From Candidatus Poribacteria bacterium (GTDB taxonomy: Bacteria; Poribacteria; WGA-4E; WGA-3G): a stretch of DNA of 64,000 nucleotides. The stretch lies in contig JAJECN010000051.1 in assembly GCA_022821965.1 (NCBI GenBank), positions 1 to 64,000 on the forward strand. Reading direction: 5' to 3'. The notes beneath the pieces were generated by a model. That model had not been told where the DNA came from. It ran no database searches and worked only from the letters and a program-made list of their open reading frames with translations. The position numbers were made by a program, and so were the translations under genes. The stretch's first letter is position 1. Every line of letters starts with the position of its first letter. Below are positions 8,230 through 17,044 of this stretch, piece by piece.

Positions 8230-9644
8230 TCAACTTCTGGGTTTATCTGGTAGCGTGTATTGGATCATCTGATCATTCAGAAGGTCTCGAATGACGTTAT
8301 AGAGTCGACCGGATGCTTTCTTATGTCCTAATTTTTCGGATAATTCGGATCTTGATAGTGGTCCCTCGGTGAGCAGATTCAGCACTTTCGATTCAAGATC
8401 TCCACGGAGTAGTTCTGACTGCACCTCAATCCGTTCCGGCGGTTTGGCACGCCAAATTGTTGTCTTGAAGCTACTGCTGTCGGTAAATTCGGGTTCGCGT
8501 AATTTGGCATCCCTGCACCGGCGGATTATGTCTAAAGTCCCTGTTCCCATCTCTTCAATGTATTGGGCGAGGTACAAGGATCGAGCAACCGGTTGTTGGG
8601 GACCGATGGGTGTGTGTCTCGTAACTGCTCCAGCGTCAAAGGGTATGGTAATCTGCCCGGATTCAAGATTTCAAGCCGATCGGAGAACAGCATCACCTGG
8701 ACACTGGCATTGCTGGTATAGTCGCGATGCGCTACAGCGTTGACGATGGCTTCGGTCACGACTTCTTTGGGGATCTCATAACTAACAGGTGCTCGCACGC
8801 TTTCTGCCCGCGTGCCTACCGATAGTGCTATTTTGCTGAGCACAAAGTCGACTGCCTGATCAACGAGTTGAAACGCCGTGCCTTTGTAGACCTGATAGGA
8901 TGGGATTGGTTTCGCTACCTCTGTTCCATGGAAATGTGCACACTTAACGCCCGAGGCAATTAGAAACTGCTGTGGTGTCTTACCAAATGCTAACACCGCC
9001 GCGTTCGTTGGTCGTCCACCGTTTAAGAGATTTAGGTGTCCCAGCAATACCTCAGCTGAGGTGCCTTCAGTCAACGGGAAGTCTCTCGCATTGCGTGCCG
9101 TGCGGATAAACCAATCCATCTGTTCGGAGTTGAGATCGTCCAATGATGCTTTTGAACAAGGTGACGCGTCGAAGGGCTCAGAACGGATAAGGTCTTTACT
9201 ATCAAGGTATTCAACCAACGCTGCGTAGAGTGCTGTTACTAATTCTTCCGCTGTATTGAAACGTTTCCGAATAAGTCCAGTTTGTGCTTTACGGATGAGT
9301 GCCAGTATCTTCGGGTGCCGATCATCGTTTGTGCCTTTCACGAAAATGAGACGATGAACACCAGAGGCGGTTGCCTGATCGAACTCCCGTTCTGTAGGAG
9401 ATATTCCGTCTGGATCCTCTGATCCGTAGTCGTTACCGAACAATCCGACGTAAAGATCAGACTGTTCAACCTCGTCCAGATAGAGGTTATCCGGACGGTG
9501 ATCTAATGCAGGGACATCCTCGAACAGAAAGAAATCAAAGAACTTCCGCATCAACGGGTCTGCGTGTAGGTAATCGCGTAGTGCCGCGCGTTCTTGTGCA
9601 AATTCTCTTTGAACGCTGCTGATGAAAATACGGATAGGGTTCAT
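8230..9644 (-). pseudogene. DUF4062 / RecG-like ATP-binding (HATPase_c_4) protein, frameshifted
   Basis: The gene starts at ATG 9644 (MNPIRIFISSVQREFAQERA), the usual start of DUF4062 proteins; the frame extends further upstream but only into unrelated sequence. Residues 1 to about 150 are DUF4062, with YVGLFGNDYGSEDPDG. About 230-370 is an AlbA/HATPase_c_4-like region with AVAHRDYTSNA and FSDRLEILNPGRLP. The frame then breaks near 8583-8586. The remainder, YLAQYIEEMGTGTLDIIRRC plus a C-terminal winged helix, is read in another frame to 8230. Restoring one lost copy of a GCTC tandem (four bases) would give NNRLLARSLYL, the family consensus. Such proteins are often found within type I restriction loci, and a stub of hsdM sits just upstream. 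Confidence 0.8.
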
Positions 9645-9754
9645 AATTATTGAGTATTGATTAGGTGCTGTGTTAGTCGTCTGAATCGCAGATTGCCGCA
9701 GATGACACGGATTGACGCGGATTTTAAGAATATCCCCATTTGTAACTTTGGTTG

Positions 9755-9859
9755 TAGCGTCAGGATATAATTTTTGTATTGGGAGACATCCATCCCGCCG
9801 CGGAGTTCGTTGCAGCTTTGCCACAGCGAGGCGTAGAGTTGCGATTTTTTTATTGCCAT
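9755..9859 (-). pseudogene. hsdM: hsdM 5' stub (type I DNA methyltransferase N-terminus)
   Basis: From ATG 9859 about 35 residues (MAIKKSQLYASLWQSCNELR, then GGMDVSQYKNYIL) match the very conserved start of HsdM, the methyltransferase subunit of type I restriction-modification systems. After that the frame continues into unrelated sequence and stops at 9647. The catalytic NPPF region and all the rest of the gene are missing. The stub begins 6 bases after the stop of the antitoxin gene at 9866. It marks the deletion scar of a former type I system between the toxin-antitoxin pair and the DUF4062 gene. Confidence 0.75.
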
Positions 9860-9865
9860 ATACGT

Positions 9866-10270
9866 CTATTGATGTTCTGTCGTAGTGGATTTAATGTCGG
9901 CGGATGAGTGCCCTAACTGTGCAATAGGATGTTCAGCATTCGCGGCTTCAATATTTGAATCGGTTGCTGCCAGCGGTGTGATTGAAAGCCGATATCCGAG
10001 TGCGGTGAGGATACTTATAAATGTATCAAGCCGAGGTGCCATCTCGCTGGAGAGCACCTCTAATAAATCTTCAAGTTCAATTCCAGTTTGCTCGGCAAGT
10101 GTCGGTACTCCACCTTGTGCTTCTACAACATTCCGTAATCCTACGAGGAAGAAGGGGGTGTCCCCGTCAAGTTGATATTCCTCCAAGGACACATTAAGAT
10201 AGCACTTTGCCCTTTCGGGATCAGCAAGACGCTTCATTAGGTATTCGTGCCAGTCTCCCATTTTTTTCAT
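9866..10270 (-). CDS. HigA-like / XRE-type antitoxin
   Basis: The 134-residue product resembles antitoxins partnered with RelE-type addiction killers. An N-terminal segment (MKKMGDWHEYLMKRLADPE) precedes a helix-turn-helix-like region, EAQGGVPTLAEQTGIELEDL, then APRLDTFISILTALGYRLSI, which is typical of HigA-type DNA-binding antitoxins. Its ATG (10270) overlaps the toxin stop as ATGA, so the toxin is translated first, as in HigBA systems. The C-terminal 35 residues are a low-complexity tail. The product would neutralise the toxin and repress the operon. Confidence 0.8.
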   Translation of the reverse strand: MKKMGDWHEYLMKRLADPERAKCYLNVSLEEYQLDGDTPFFLVGLRNVVEAQGGVPTLAEQTGIELEDLLEVLSSEMAPRLDTFISILTALGYRLSITPLAATDSNIEAANAEHPIAQLGHSSADIKSTTTEHQ

Positions 10271-10605
10271 GTGTTTGTCTCCTTATATTCTCGCCAATAC
10301 ATTTTTGCACGCTCAATATCCCGATTTTGCGATGACTTATCGCCGCCATAAAGCAAAAGGACGCTTGTGTTATTGATCTCCCCAAAATAGATACGATAGC
10401 CTGGACCGAAGTCTAAGATCATCTCAAATACACCGTCTCCAATGGATTTGTACTCGCCAAAATTACCGCCCCTGAGTCGGTCAAGTCGTCTTTCAATCCT
10501 ACTTTGTGTACGGGAGTCGTAAATCGATTCAAGCCATTCGATGAACGGGGCGCGCCCGTTTCGATTCCGATAATATTGTATTTCTCGCGGATGAGTATCA
10601 CGCAT
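10267..10605 (-). CDS. RelE/HigB-type toxin (addiction module killer)
   Basis: The 112-residue product has the RelE/ParE fold signature of the phage-derived Gp49-like/HigB group: IEWLESIYDSRTQSRIERRL, then GVFEMILDFGPGYRIYFGEI and LLLYGGDKSSQNRDIERAKM. The conserved GYRIYF strand and the K-x3-Q-x2-DI-x2-A tail are typical of these mRNA interferases. The gene lies 24 bases after the end of the kamA-like gene and overlaps the antitoxin by four bases. It seems intact. Toxicity is inferred from family. Confidence 0.85.
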   Translation of the reverse strand: MRDTHPREIQYYRNRNGRAPFIEWLESIYDSRTQSRIERRLDRLRGGNFGEYKSIGDGVFEMILDFGPGYRIYFGEINNTSVLLLYGGDKSSQNRDIERAKMYWREYKETNT

Positions 10606-10629
10606 TTCTAAACACTCGTCTATTGGTAT

Positions 10630-11685
10630 TTACCAATCTTCGTCAAAGAACGGTGTACTCGGATAGCTGTAGACGTTGCCTTCGTAGTTGCGGAGTTGGA
10701 TTTCATCGTCGTCAAAGGCGACGATTGGGTCAGGGATTAGCGCGATTTTTCCGCCGCCACCGGGGGCATCGACGACATAGTGTGGCACACCAAGCCCAGA
10801 TATGTGACCACGCAACGCAGCGACAATGTCTAATCCTGTCTGGACGGCTGTTCGGAAATGATCGGTGCCGACGATGAGATCGGCTTGATAGATATAGTAG
10901 GGCTTAACTCGAATCCGCAACAGTCCCTTCATGAGTTCGACCATGACATCAGGGTCGTCGTTCACCCCTTTCAGGAGGACTGCCTGATTACCGAGGGGTA
11001 TACCCGCATCTGCTAACATACCACACGCTTTTTCTGTTTCAGGTGTGATTTCGCGTGGATGGTTGAAATGGGTGTTGATATAGAAGGGGTGGTGCTGTTT
11101 CAAAATGGCACACAACTCTGGCGTGATGCGTTGCGGCAACGTTACCGGGACGCGCGAACCGATGCGAATGATTTCCAAGTGTTCAATTGCTCGGAGTCCA
11201 CCGACAATTGTATCGATTTTTTTGTCGGTCAGCATGAGTGGATCGCCACCGGAAATGATGACATCGCGAATCTCTGGGTGTGCCTGAATGTATGCAAGCC
11301 CCGTTTCAATGTTGTTATCGGAGATTGAGTGCGGGTCGCCAACTTTCCGCTTACGGGTGCAGAAGCGGCAATAGATTGGGCACATATAGTTGACATAAAA
11401 GAGTGCCCGGTCGGGGTATCGGTGTGTGACGTTCGGTACTTCGCTGTCGTCTTCTTCGTGGAGGGGGTCCTCTACACCGGTGCTAATGAGTTCCTTGGGG
11501 TCCGGGACGACCTGTTTCCAAATAGGGTCGCCGGGTTTTTCTATGAGGCTGAGATAATAGGGGTTAATACGGATCGGAAACTCTTCGTGAATGCGCCGCA
11601 TCTCATCCACATCAACATCGAATACGGCGGCGAGTTTTTCTGGCGTGTTGACAGTATCCCTAACAAGACGTTTCCACTCTTCCAT
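10630..11685 (-). CDS. KamA-family radical SAM protein (lysine 2,3-aminomutase-like)
   Basis: The 351-residue product carries the radical SAM CxxxCxxC cluster motif CPIYCRFC (Cys102, Cys106, Cys109). It also has the PLP-binding PGGGGK loop (Lys313). Both acidic residues that bind the substrate lysine in KamA are present, Asp269 in YQADLIVG and Asp306 in VVDAPGGGG, so an alpha-lysine-type substrate is plausible. The length is closer to short EpmB-like enzymes (about 340 residues) than to clostridial KamA (about 416). No epmA or efp gene is in view, so free-lysine mutase and EF-P modification cannot be separated. The gene is read through toward the toxin-antitoxin pair. Confidence 0.85.
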   Translation of the reverse strand: MEEWKRLVRDTVNTPEKLAAVFDVDVDEMRRIHEEFPIRINPYYLSLIEKPGDPIWKQVVPDPKELISTGVEDPLHEEDDSEVPNVTHRYPDRALFYVNYMCPIYCRFCTRKRKVGDPHSISDNNIETGLAYIQAHPEIRDVIISGGDPLMLTDKKIDTIVGGLRAIEHLEIIRIGSRVPVTLPQRITPELCAILKQHHPFYINTHFNHPREITPETEKACGMLADAGIPLGNQAVLLKGVNDDPDVMVELMKGLLRIRVKPYYIYQADLIVGTDHFRTAVQTGLDIVAALRGHISGLGVPHYVVDAPGGGGKIALIPDPIVAFDDDEIQLRNYEGNVYSYPSTPFFDEDW

Positions 11686-11843
11686 CGATTATGTCCATCC
11701 TTTCCAAATTTTCGCTGTTATGCGTGTTGCTCCGTCACGGTCATTTAGTTTTCTCTTTTGTAGCGTATCCTATTAGGTTGCGCTAATTAATGCACAGGCT
11801 AACAGCCTATGCTACAAGGAATTCTCCGCGTAGATGAAATGTG

Positions 11844-12374
11844 CTACGGTGCTGGCGTGTAGTTCTCAATTGTTACTTTGTTCATGACATCGCGTTCGCG
11901 TAGCGCGTCTACGACATCTATCCCTTCGATAACCTTTCCGAATGTGGTGTAGTTGCCGTCTAAATGTGCATAAGGTGTTGTATCTGAACTGATACAGATA
12001 TAGAATTGGCTTCCAGCGGAGTCGGGGTCCTGTGTCCTTGCCATAGCGACGACACCTTTTTCATGTTTCGGCATTTTTTCGAGGAGGTCTGGGTCTTGGA
12101 ATTCACCCGGAATTGTCCATCCGGGACCACCTCTACCTGTCCCTTGTGGGTCGCCCCCTTGAATAACAAAACCGGGGACATACCGATGAAAAATCACGCC
12201 ATCGTAGTACCCGGCTTCAATCAACCGAGCGAAGTTTGCAACCGTTGCTGGAGCCGCTTCGGGATAAAGTTCAATAATAATGTTTCCTTTTTCTGTTTCA
12301 ATCGTTACATAAGGTGATTGATCCGTACATGAGACGATCGCCGCGAAAAACGCGCCTATTAAGCTAAATCGCAT
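11844..12374 (-). CDS. Cyclophilin-type peptidyl-prolyl isomerase, probable lipoprotein
   Basis: The 176-residue product is a minimal bacterial cyclophilin: VTIETEKGNIIIELYPEAAP at the N-terminus, then GVIFHRYVPGFVIQGGDPQG with the catalytic Arg of FHR. It also has GGPGWTIPGEF, VAMART and AGSQFYI, so the active site is complete. The N-terminus (MRFSLIGAFFAAIVSC) is a short hydrophobic signal with a lipobox-like Cys16, suggesting export and lipid anchoring, where it would assist folding of envelope proteins. It stands alone on the minus strand. Confidence 0.9.
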   Translation of the reverse strand: MRFSLIGAFFAAIVSCTDQSPYVTIETEKGNIIIELYPEAAPATVANFARLIEAGYYDGVIFHRYVPGFVIQGGDPQGTGRGGPGWTIPGEFQDPDLLEKMPKHEKGVVAMARTQDPDSAGSQFYICISSDTTPYAHLDGNYTTFGKVIEGIDVVDALRERDVMNKVTIENYTPAP

Positions 12375-12753
12375 AGTTTTTGGTGTGAAAATTTGAGAGT
12401 CTTCACGAATTCCTTTTTTGGTTTATCTTCATGTCGCAAGGTTTACGCGAAATTCATTCTATTCAGAAAATTAGCAACGTAAGCCTTGTCTGGGTTGTAT
12501 CAGAAGTCTCTGATGAGCGTCCACATTTATACATAAATGCATCAATGAGGCTTTCGGTGAAAGTAAAAGTTGGTATACATTATACACTTATTTGTGCGTG
12601 AAGTCAAGCAAAATTTTGAAGGTGTTTGCTTCGGTTCTCTGTAAACCTCGCGTTTTTTGAGGAAGAATAACACGAAATGTTTCTGATAGCAGGTCGATTC
12701 ACCTTGACGCTGCGAAGTTGGACATGGTACCCTATTATTAGGAGGTGGTTGCA
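12375..12753. other. Divergent intergenic region before disA
   Basis: This 379-base gap separates the divergent cyclophilin and disA genes. It must carry both promoters; TTGACG at 12704-12709 with TACCCT 18 bases later is a weak candidate for disA. The ribosome-binding site GGAGGT of disA is at 12741-12746. No coding frame or structured RNA was recognised. Confidence 0.45.
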
Positions 12754-13869
12754 GTGCAAAACATCTCAATGGAAAATCAGAAGACGCGCGAACTGTTTGC
12801 GACGCTGAAGCTGCTGTCGCCCGGGACCTATCTGAGGGAAGGCATTGACTATATCATCCAAGCCAAAACTGGGGGACTCATCGTCATTGGTGATACGGCA
12901 GAGATTCTGGAGTTGACAGAAGGTGGCTTCCGGATTAACTGCCCGTATACGCCGACCCGCTTATATGAGTTGTCAAAAATGGATGGAGCGATTGTCCTTT
13001 CTGAAGATATAAAACGCATCGTGCGTGCCAATGTGACGCTGCGGACAAGTCCATCTATCCCTTCAAGTGAAACCGGACTTCGCCATCGCTCGGCGGATAA
13101 ATTTGCGAGAGAGACTGAGCATATCGTGCTCGCTGTGTCGCAGAGTCGGAATACCCTTACCTTGTATCTCAAGAATCAGCACTATATGTTCCGAGAACGT
13201 ACCACATTGCTTTCCGGAGCGAACCAAACGATGCTTGCCCTTACGCAGCACCTCAAAGCACTGAAAAACGCCGTTGCGATTCTCAATTGGGCAGAATTGA
13301 ATGGAAATGTCTCCTTGGTAGATGTCGTCACTGCTATCCAGTTGTGTGAGCGGGTGCGTCGCGCTGAACAGGAATTGCACCGCTACAGAATCGAATTGGG
13401 GACGCAGGCGCAATCGCTACAACATATTCCCGAACTCACCACTGAGATTGAGAGCGGTTTTCTGATTACAAAAGATTATCATCACGAAAGTCAGCACGGT
13501 GAATCTGAAGCGTTTGAAAAAATCTTGGAATTTGACGCGGATAGTCTCGCGAGTCCGCATAATATTAGTGAGGCTTTAGGGTATCCGAGTGATATTGGGA
13601 ACACTTTCGATGATCTCGAACCACGCGGCTACCGGATGCTGAGTCAGGTGCCTTGTATGCCATTCGATACTATTGAAAATATCGTTCACAGATTCAAAAC
13701 GTTGGATGGAATCTGCACAGCTGCTGTTGGTGAACTGCAGGCAGTTGATGGGGTAGGAAAGACGAGGGCATCGGCTATTAAAGATGTCCTTGCACAAATG
13801 AAAACAACGACTACGCAACCTCACGTACTTGATTTGCCTGTATTGAATTTTGAACAAAGTGTGGGGTAG
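12754..13869 (+). CDS. disA: DNA integrity scanning diadenylate cyclase
   Basis: DisA makes the second messenger c-di-AMP from two ATP and slows when it meets branched DNA. GTG 12754 is chosen because GGAGGT ends seven bases upstream; the alternative GTG at 12745 overlaps that site. The 371-residue product has the diadenylate cyclase domain first, with KMDGAIVLS (DGA at 77-79) and the TGLRHRSAD motif (RHR at 110-112). A helical linker follows, then a C-terminal helix-hairpin-helix region with LQAVDGVGKTRASAIKDVL. Length and motif order match bacterial DisA. It is followed 103 bases later by an envelope protein gene. Confidence 0.93.
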   Translation: MQNISMENQKTRELFATLKLLSPGTYLREGIDYIIQAKTGGLIVIGDTAEILELTEGGFRINCPYTPTRLYELSKMDGAIVLSEDIKRIVRANVTLRTSPSIPSSETGLRHRSADKFARETEHIVLAVSQSRNTLTLYLKNQHYMFRERTTLLSGANQTMLALTQHLKALKNAVAILNWAELNGNVSLVDVVTAIQLCERVRRAEQELHRYRIELGTQAQSLQHIPELTTEIESGFLITKDYHHESQHGESEAFEKILEFDADSLASPHNISEALGYPSDIGNTFDDLEPRGYRMLSQVPCMPFDTIENIVHRFKTLDGICTAAVGELQAVDGVGKTRASAIKDVLAQMKTTTTQPHVLDLPVLNFEQSVG

Positions 13870-13972
13870 GAAAACCCAAGACCTACCTCTACAGGCTGAG
13901 TGACCTATTAGAGAGAAAAGAAAACTTAAACGAGAACCCTATACACAAAAACATGTAATAAGGAGTCAGAAA

Positions 13973-15292
13973 ATGAAATGGTCCGTCGCTTTATCGCGGA
14001 AGAACAACATCGCCCTGAGTTTATTCATTGGGTTGATTCTCGCTTCGTTGGGTTTAGCAGGATGTGGCGGGAAACTCGGAAAGATTGAAACATCAACGGT
14101 TGACACGGCAATTGTGAATGCGGAGGCAGCTATTGCAGCGGCACAGGACGCTGATGCTCCCTCGCTTGCGTCTGATCTGTTTGAATCCGCAAAAACCAAC
14201 CTTGAAGCTGCGAAAACGGCTCTTACTGAGGAAAGAGGGGACGATGCCCTCCGTCTCGCATATCAAGCGACTGTTGATGCGAGACTTGCCCAAATGAATT
14301 CCGTCAACGTTACAATGAATTCGGAATTGAACGCTTCCATACTTCAGAAAGAGGCTGAGGCGAAAGACCTCCGCCATACGCTCCATCATAAAGAGACGGA
14401 ACTCGCAGGCGTTCAATCCTTGATTCAGGACATTCAGAAAGACGAAAAGCAGCTGAAACAAGCGGTTCACGACCTACAGAACGAGAACCGTGAACTGGGA
14501 AATACACGGGCAGCCTACGGAAAACAGGTGGCGCAGCTCTCTGAGACTTTAGCAGAAATTCAGGCACGTGCGCAACAGGCAGAAACTGAGATTCGCAATT
14601 ACGGTAGAGAGGTCGCTTCACTCCGTCGAAAGCTTGAAGTCGCTGACAGAAGGGTGAAAGAAGAGGGGTATCAGAAACGCGCTGTTGTCGCTGAGATAGA
14701 TTCTCTGAGAAAGCAACTCCGAGAACAGGCGCAAATCTACACCGAGAAACTCGGCGAGGCAAGTCAGGTGAGTTCGGATACGGAGCATGCAGAATATCTC
14801 AAGCAGAAGGCAGCAGAAGCACGCGCTTACGTTGCCAGTCAACCGGCACTTCATCCTACTAAAACAGGACGGACTTCCCTCTCTGAAGTGCAGATCGCAG
14901 CGGGTAAGACTGCCCTCGGTAATTGGGCACGGGCGTGGCATGCGAAAAACCTCAGTGCCCATCTTGCGTACTATGAACCGAGTCTTATTGCCGATAAAGT
15001 CGTGATTCGCGAGAGTAAAGAGCAGCGGAGCAAAATCGATCTGCAACAACTGGAATCTGAACTCCAGCAGATGAGTACTGGTGCTTGGAGCAAGGCAAAA
15101 ACGGACACTGAAGTTGAAGGAGAAAATGTCATCGGTATCCACCGATTGACCCAGTTGGCTACTCCAGCAGACGAAAACACTGCGGCACTCTACAACATTT
15201 GGATTCGAGAAATCTGGATGCATCAAGTCGGTAACGACTGGAGAATTCATCATGAAATCTGGCAGATCTATGAAAACGTGCCGAATTTCTAA
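13973..15292 (+). CDS. Coiled-coil lipoprotein with NTF2-like C-terminal domain
   Basis: AAGGAG precedes ATG 13973. The 439-residue product has a lipoprotein signal ending in LGLAGCGG (Cys27). Next come a DUF4398-like helical region (VNAEAAIAAAQDADA, residues about 44-110) and a long coiled coil (about 115-265). The C-terminal domain (about 310-439) reads LGNWARAWHAKNLSAHLAYY and ends with WRIHHEIWQIYENVPNF, the layout of SnoaL/NTF2-like domains. The same domain type recurs three times in the next gene. The protein probably spans the periplasm from a lipid anchor. Ligand and partners are unknown. Confidence 0.8.
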   Translation: MKWSVALSRKNNIALSLFIGLILASLGLAGCGGKLGKIETSTVDTAIVNAEAAIAAAQDADAPSLASDLFESAKTNLEAAKTALTEERGDDALRLAYQATVDARLAQMNSVNVTMNSELNASILQKEAEAKDLRHTLHHKETELAGVQSLIQDIQKDEKQLKQAVHDLQNENRELGNTRAAYGKQVAQLSETLAEIQARAQQAETEIRNYGREVASLRRKLEVADRRVKEEGYQKRAVVAEIDSLRKQLREQAQIYTEKLGEASQVSSDTEHAEYLKQKAAEARAYVASQPALHPTKTGRTSLSEVQIAAGKTALGNWARAWHAKNLSAHLAYYEPSLIADKVVIRESKEQRSKIDLQQLESELQQMSTGAWSKAKTDTEVEGENVIGIHRLTQLATPADENTAALYNIWIREIWMHQVGNDWRIHHEIWQIYENVPNF

Positions 15293-15325
15293 GCACTTAT
15301 CTCAACGAAGAACGGAGGTTAAATT

Positions 15326-16732
15326 GTGAACGACGCACAAAATCGGCAAGACAGCCAAGATAAATTCACTCTGTCCCGGAATCTGATTTGGGGTGGTGCT
15401 ATTGTAGCAATTGTTATCGCTTTTGCTTTATTCCTTGTGATCTTTATGAGCTCCAGTGAGACGCCTGCCGCCTTTATGGCGAAATGGAAAAATGCGCTCG
15501 AATCTGGGGAACTTAAGAAGTATGAATCGCTTTGGATAAAAAGTGCGCGTCAGCATCCTGATTCTGGCTATCCATATACAGCGAAACTCCTTATGGATAA
15601 CGTAAATTTTGAGGTTAACCTTGGAGGTGCCAGGCAACCCTATCGAGTGCCCCGTTATGCGAATCGTTTCCGAATCGAGGCGATTCCGGTCACTGTTATT
15701 TACCCTGGCGAAGTGCAACAGCAGTTCCGAAATCTCGTCATTGAAAAGAGAGGTCTTATTCAACAGCGGTGGAAAATTGTTATGGATGAAACAGTTGGTA
15801 GTGAGTTAACTGCTACACTGCCAACGCCTGATCCCACGCCACAGACTGGAACTGTGGAACAACCAAACAGCCCTGTGGCACCTTTGGTCATCGCATGGAA
15901 AAACGCGTTAGAGACCCAAAATGTAAAGAGTTATACTGACCTGTGGGATAAATCCTCCCGAAAACGGCGAGCCGCAAGTTTCGGACGTGCCACGGAAATG
16001 ATGTCGCAAACCCATATTATAAATATCACTGGTGCCACCTATACTGCAGTTCCGCGGCATAAAAATCGCCACGTTGTTGACCACATTCACGTAACTTTGC
16101 AAAGTGGTAGTGATATTATTGAGACGCATATCCGTACACTTACTATTGAGAAAAAGGGATTTTTCAGGCGAAATTGGAAAATCATTAACGATGAGATCGG
16201 TGTGGTATCTGATGCTATCGCATACCTGCCAGACGAATCAGGCGCGGATACTGTCTCTGGTGAAGAGTCGGGTGGTGCTTTCGATGGGAACGCACCGTTG
16301 GACACGCAGCTCAAGGTGCGACAGGTCTTAGGGAAATGGCAGGCGGCTTGGGAAGAGAAGGATCTGAAAACCTATATGTCCATCTATTCGGAAAAATCCC
16401 GAATTACCCGCGTAAACGTGCGTGATGGCAAGGAAACTAAGCGTCATCTCTCGAAAGTGCAGCTTCGCCAACAGATGCAGAAACTGAACAGAATATACGC
16501 TGAGATTCAGGTGTCTATCTCTAATTTACAGGTTAACGGGGATCGAGCAGTGGCGGATGTCAAGTTCTTGCAAAAATTCACCGGCACGCCCGCGAGCGGT
16601 AGCCGTCCTGCGTACTCTGACTATGGTACTAAAAAACTGAATCTCATGGTGGATCCGGTAGATGGACATTGGCGAATTTATTCCGAGACATGGAGTCGCT
16701 ATGAAGATGTCCCAGATTTCCCGAAGATGTAA
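15326..16732 (+). CDS. Membrane protein with three NTF2-like (SnoaL-type) repeats
   Basis: GTG 15326 follows the site GGAGG. The 468-residue product has one N-terminal transmembrane helix (about 19-41), then three homologous domains. They start at FMAKWKNALESGELKKYESL, LVIAWKNALETQNVKSYTDL and VLGKWQAAWEEKDLKTYMSI. Each ends with a W-K/R-I strand (RWKIVMDE, NWKIINDE, HWRIYSETW). Linkers are Pro/Thr- or Gly/Ser-rich. The third repeat is nearest to the C-terminal domain of the preceding lipoprotein (both end ...YE(N/D)VP(N/D)F). The two genes are 33 bases apart and likely form an operon for an envelope complex. Function is unknown. Confidence 0.8.
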   Translation: MNDAQNRQDSQDKFTLSRNLIWGGAIVAIVIAFALFLVIFMSSSETPAAFMAKWKNALESGELKKYESLWIKSARQHPDSGYPYTAKLLMDNVNFEVNLGGARQPYRVPRYANRFRIEAIPVTVIYPGEVQQQFRNLVIEKRGLIQQRWKIVMDETVGSELTATLPTPDPTPQTGTVEQPNSPVAPLVIAWKNALETQNVKSYTDLWDKSSRKRRAASFGRATEMMSQTHIINITGATYTAVPRHKNRHVVDHIHVTLQSGSDIIETHIRTLTIEKKGFFRRNWKIINDEIGVVSDAIAYLPDESGADTVSGEESGGAFDGNAPLDTQLKVRQVLGKWQAAWEEKDLKTYMSIYSEKSRITRVNVRDGKETKRHLSKVQLRQQMQKLNRIYAEIQVSISNLQVNGDRAVADVKFLQKFTGTPASGSRPAYSDYGTKKLNLMVDPVDGHWRIYSETWSRYEDVPDFPKM

Positions 16733-17044
16733 TTGTGGTTGTCGGTTATCGGTTATCGGTTATCAAGACGTAGGTTGGGTTGAGCGGTAAAGCCACAGGC
16801 ACACTTTCGCTATACACAGCGTTCCGGTCTTCAATGAACCCTTCGGGTAAATAGGTGTAGCGAAACCCAACATCCCAAACGGTATCCGTATCTAATACGT
16901 TGGGTTTCACTCGGTTTTTGGTGATTTCAGGTTTCTCTGTTCTTCTGAAAACACTGTGTTGTGTGCGATTTTTTAGTAGGTTTCCGTTCAACCCAACCTA
17001 CAGGACTGACAACTGAGAAGTGATGACTGACAACTGATAAAAAA
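16733..17044. repeat. MITE-like nested palindromic element
   Basis: The outer edges carry short tandem units: GGTTATC three times near 16744-16765, and TGACTGACAACTGATAA near 17023-17040. Inside them is a perfect 14-base inverted repeat, GTAGGTTGGGTTGA at 16770-16783 against TCAACCCAACCTAC at 16988-17001. Further inside is a perfect 10-base inverted repeat, GAAACCCAAC at 16862-16871 against GTTGGGTTTC at 16899-16908. No open frame fits the interior. The layout resembles a non-autonomous mobile element or composite repeat of about 230-300 bases. No target duplication was identified. Confidence 0.7.
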
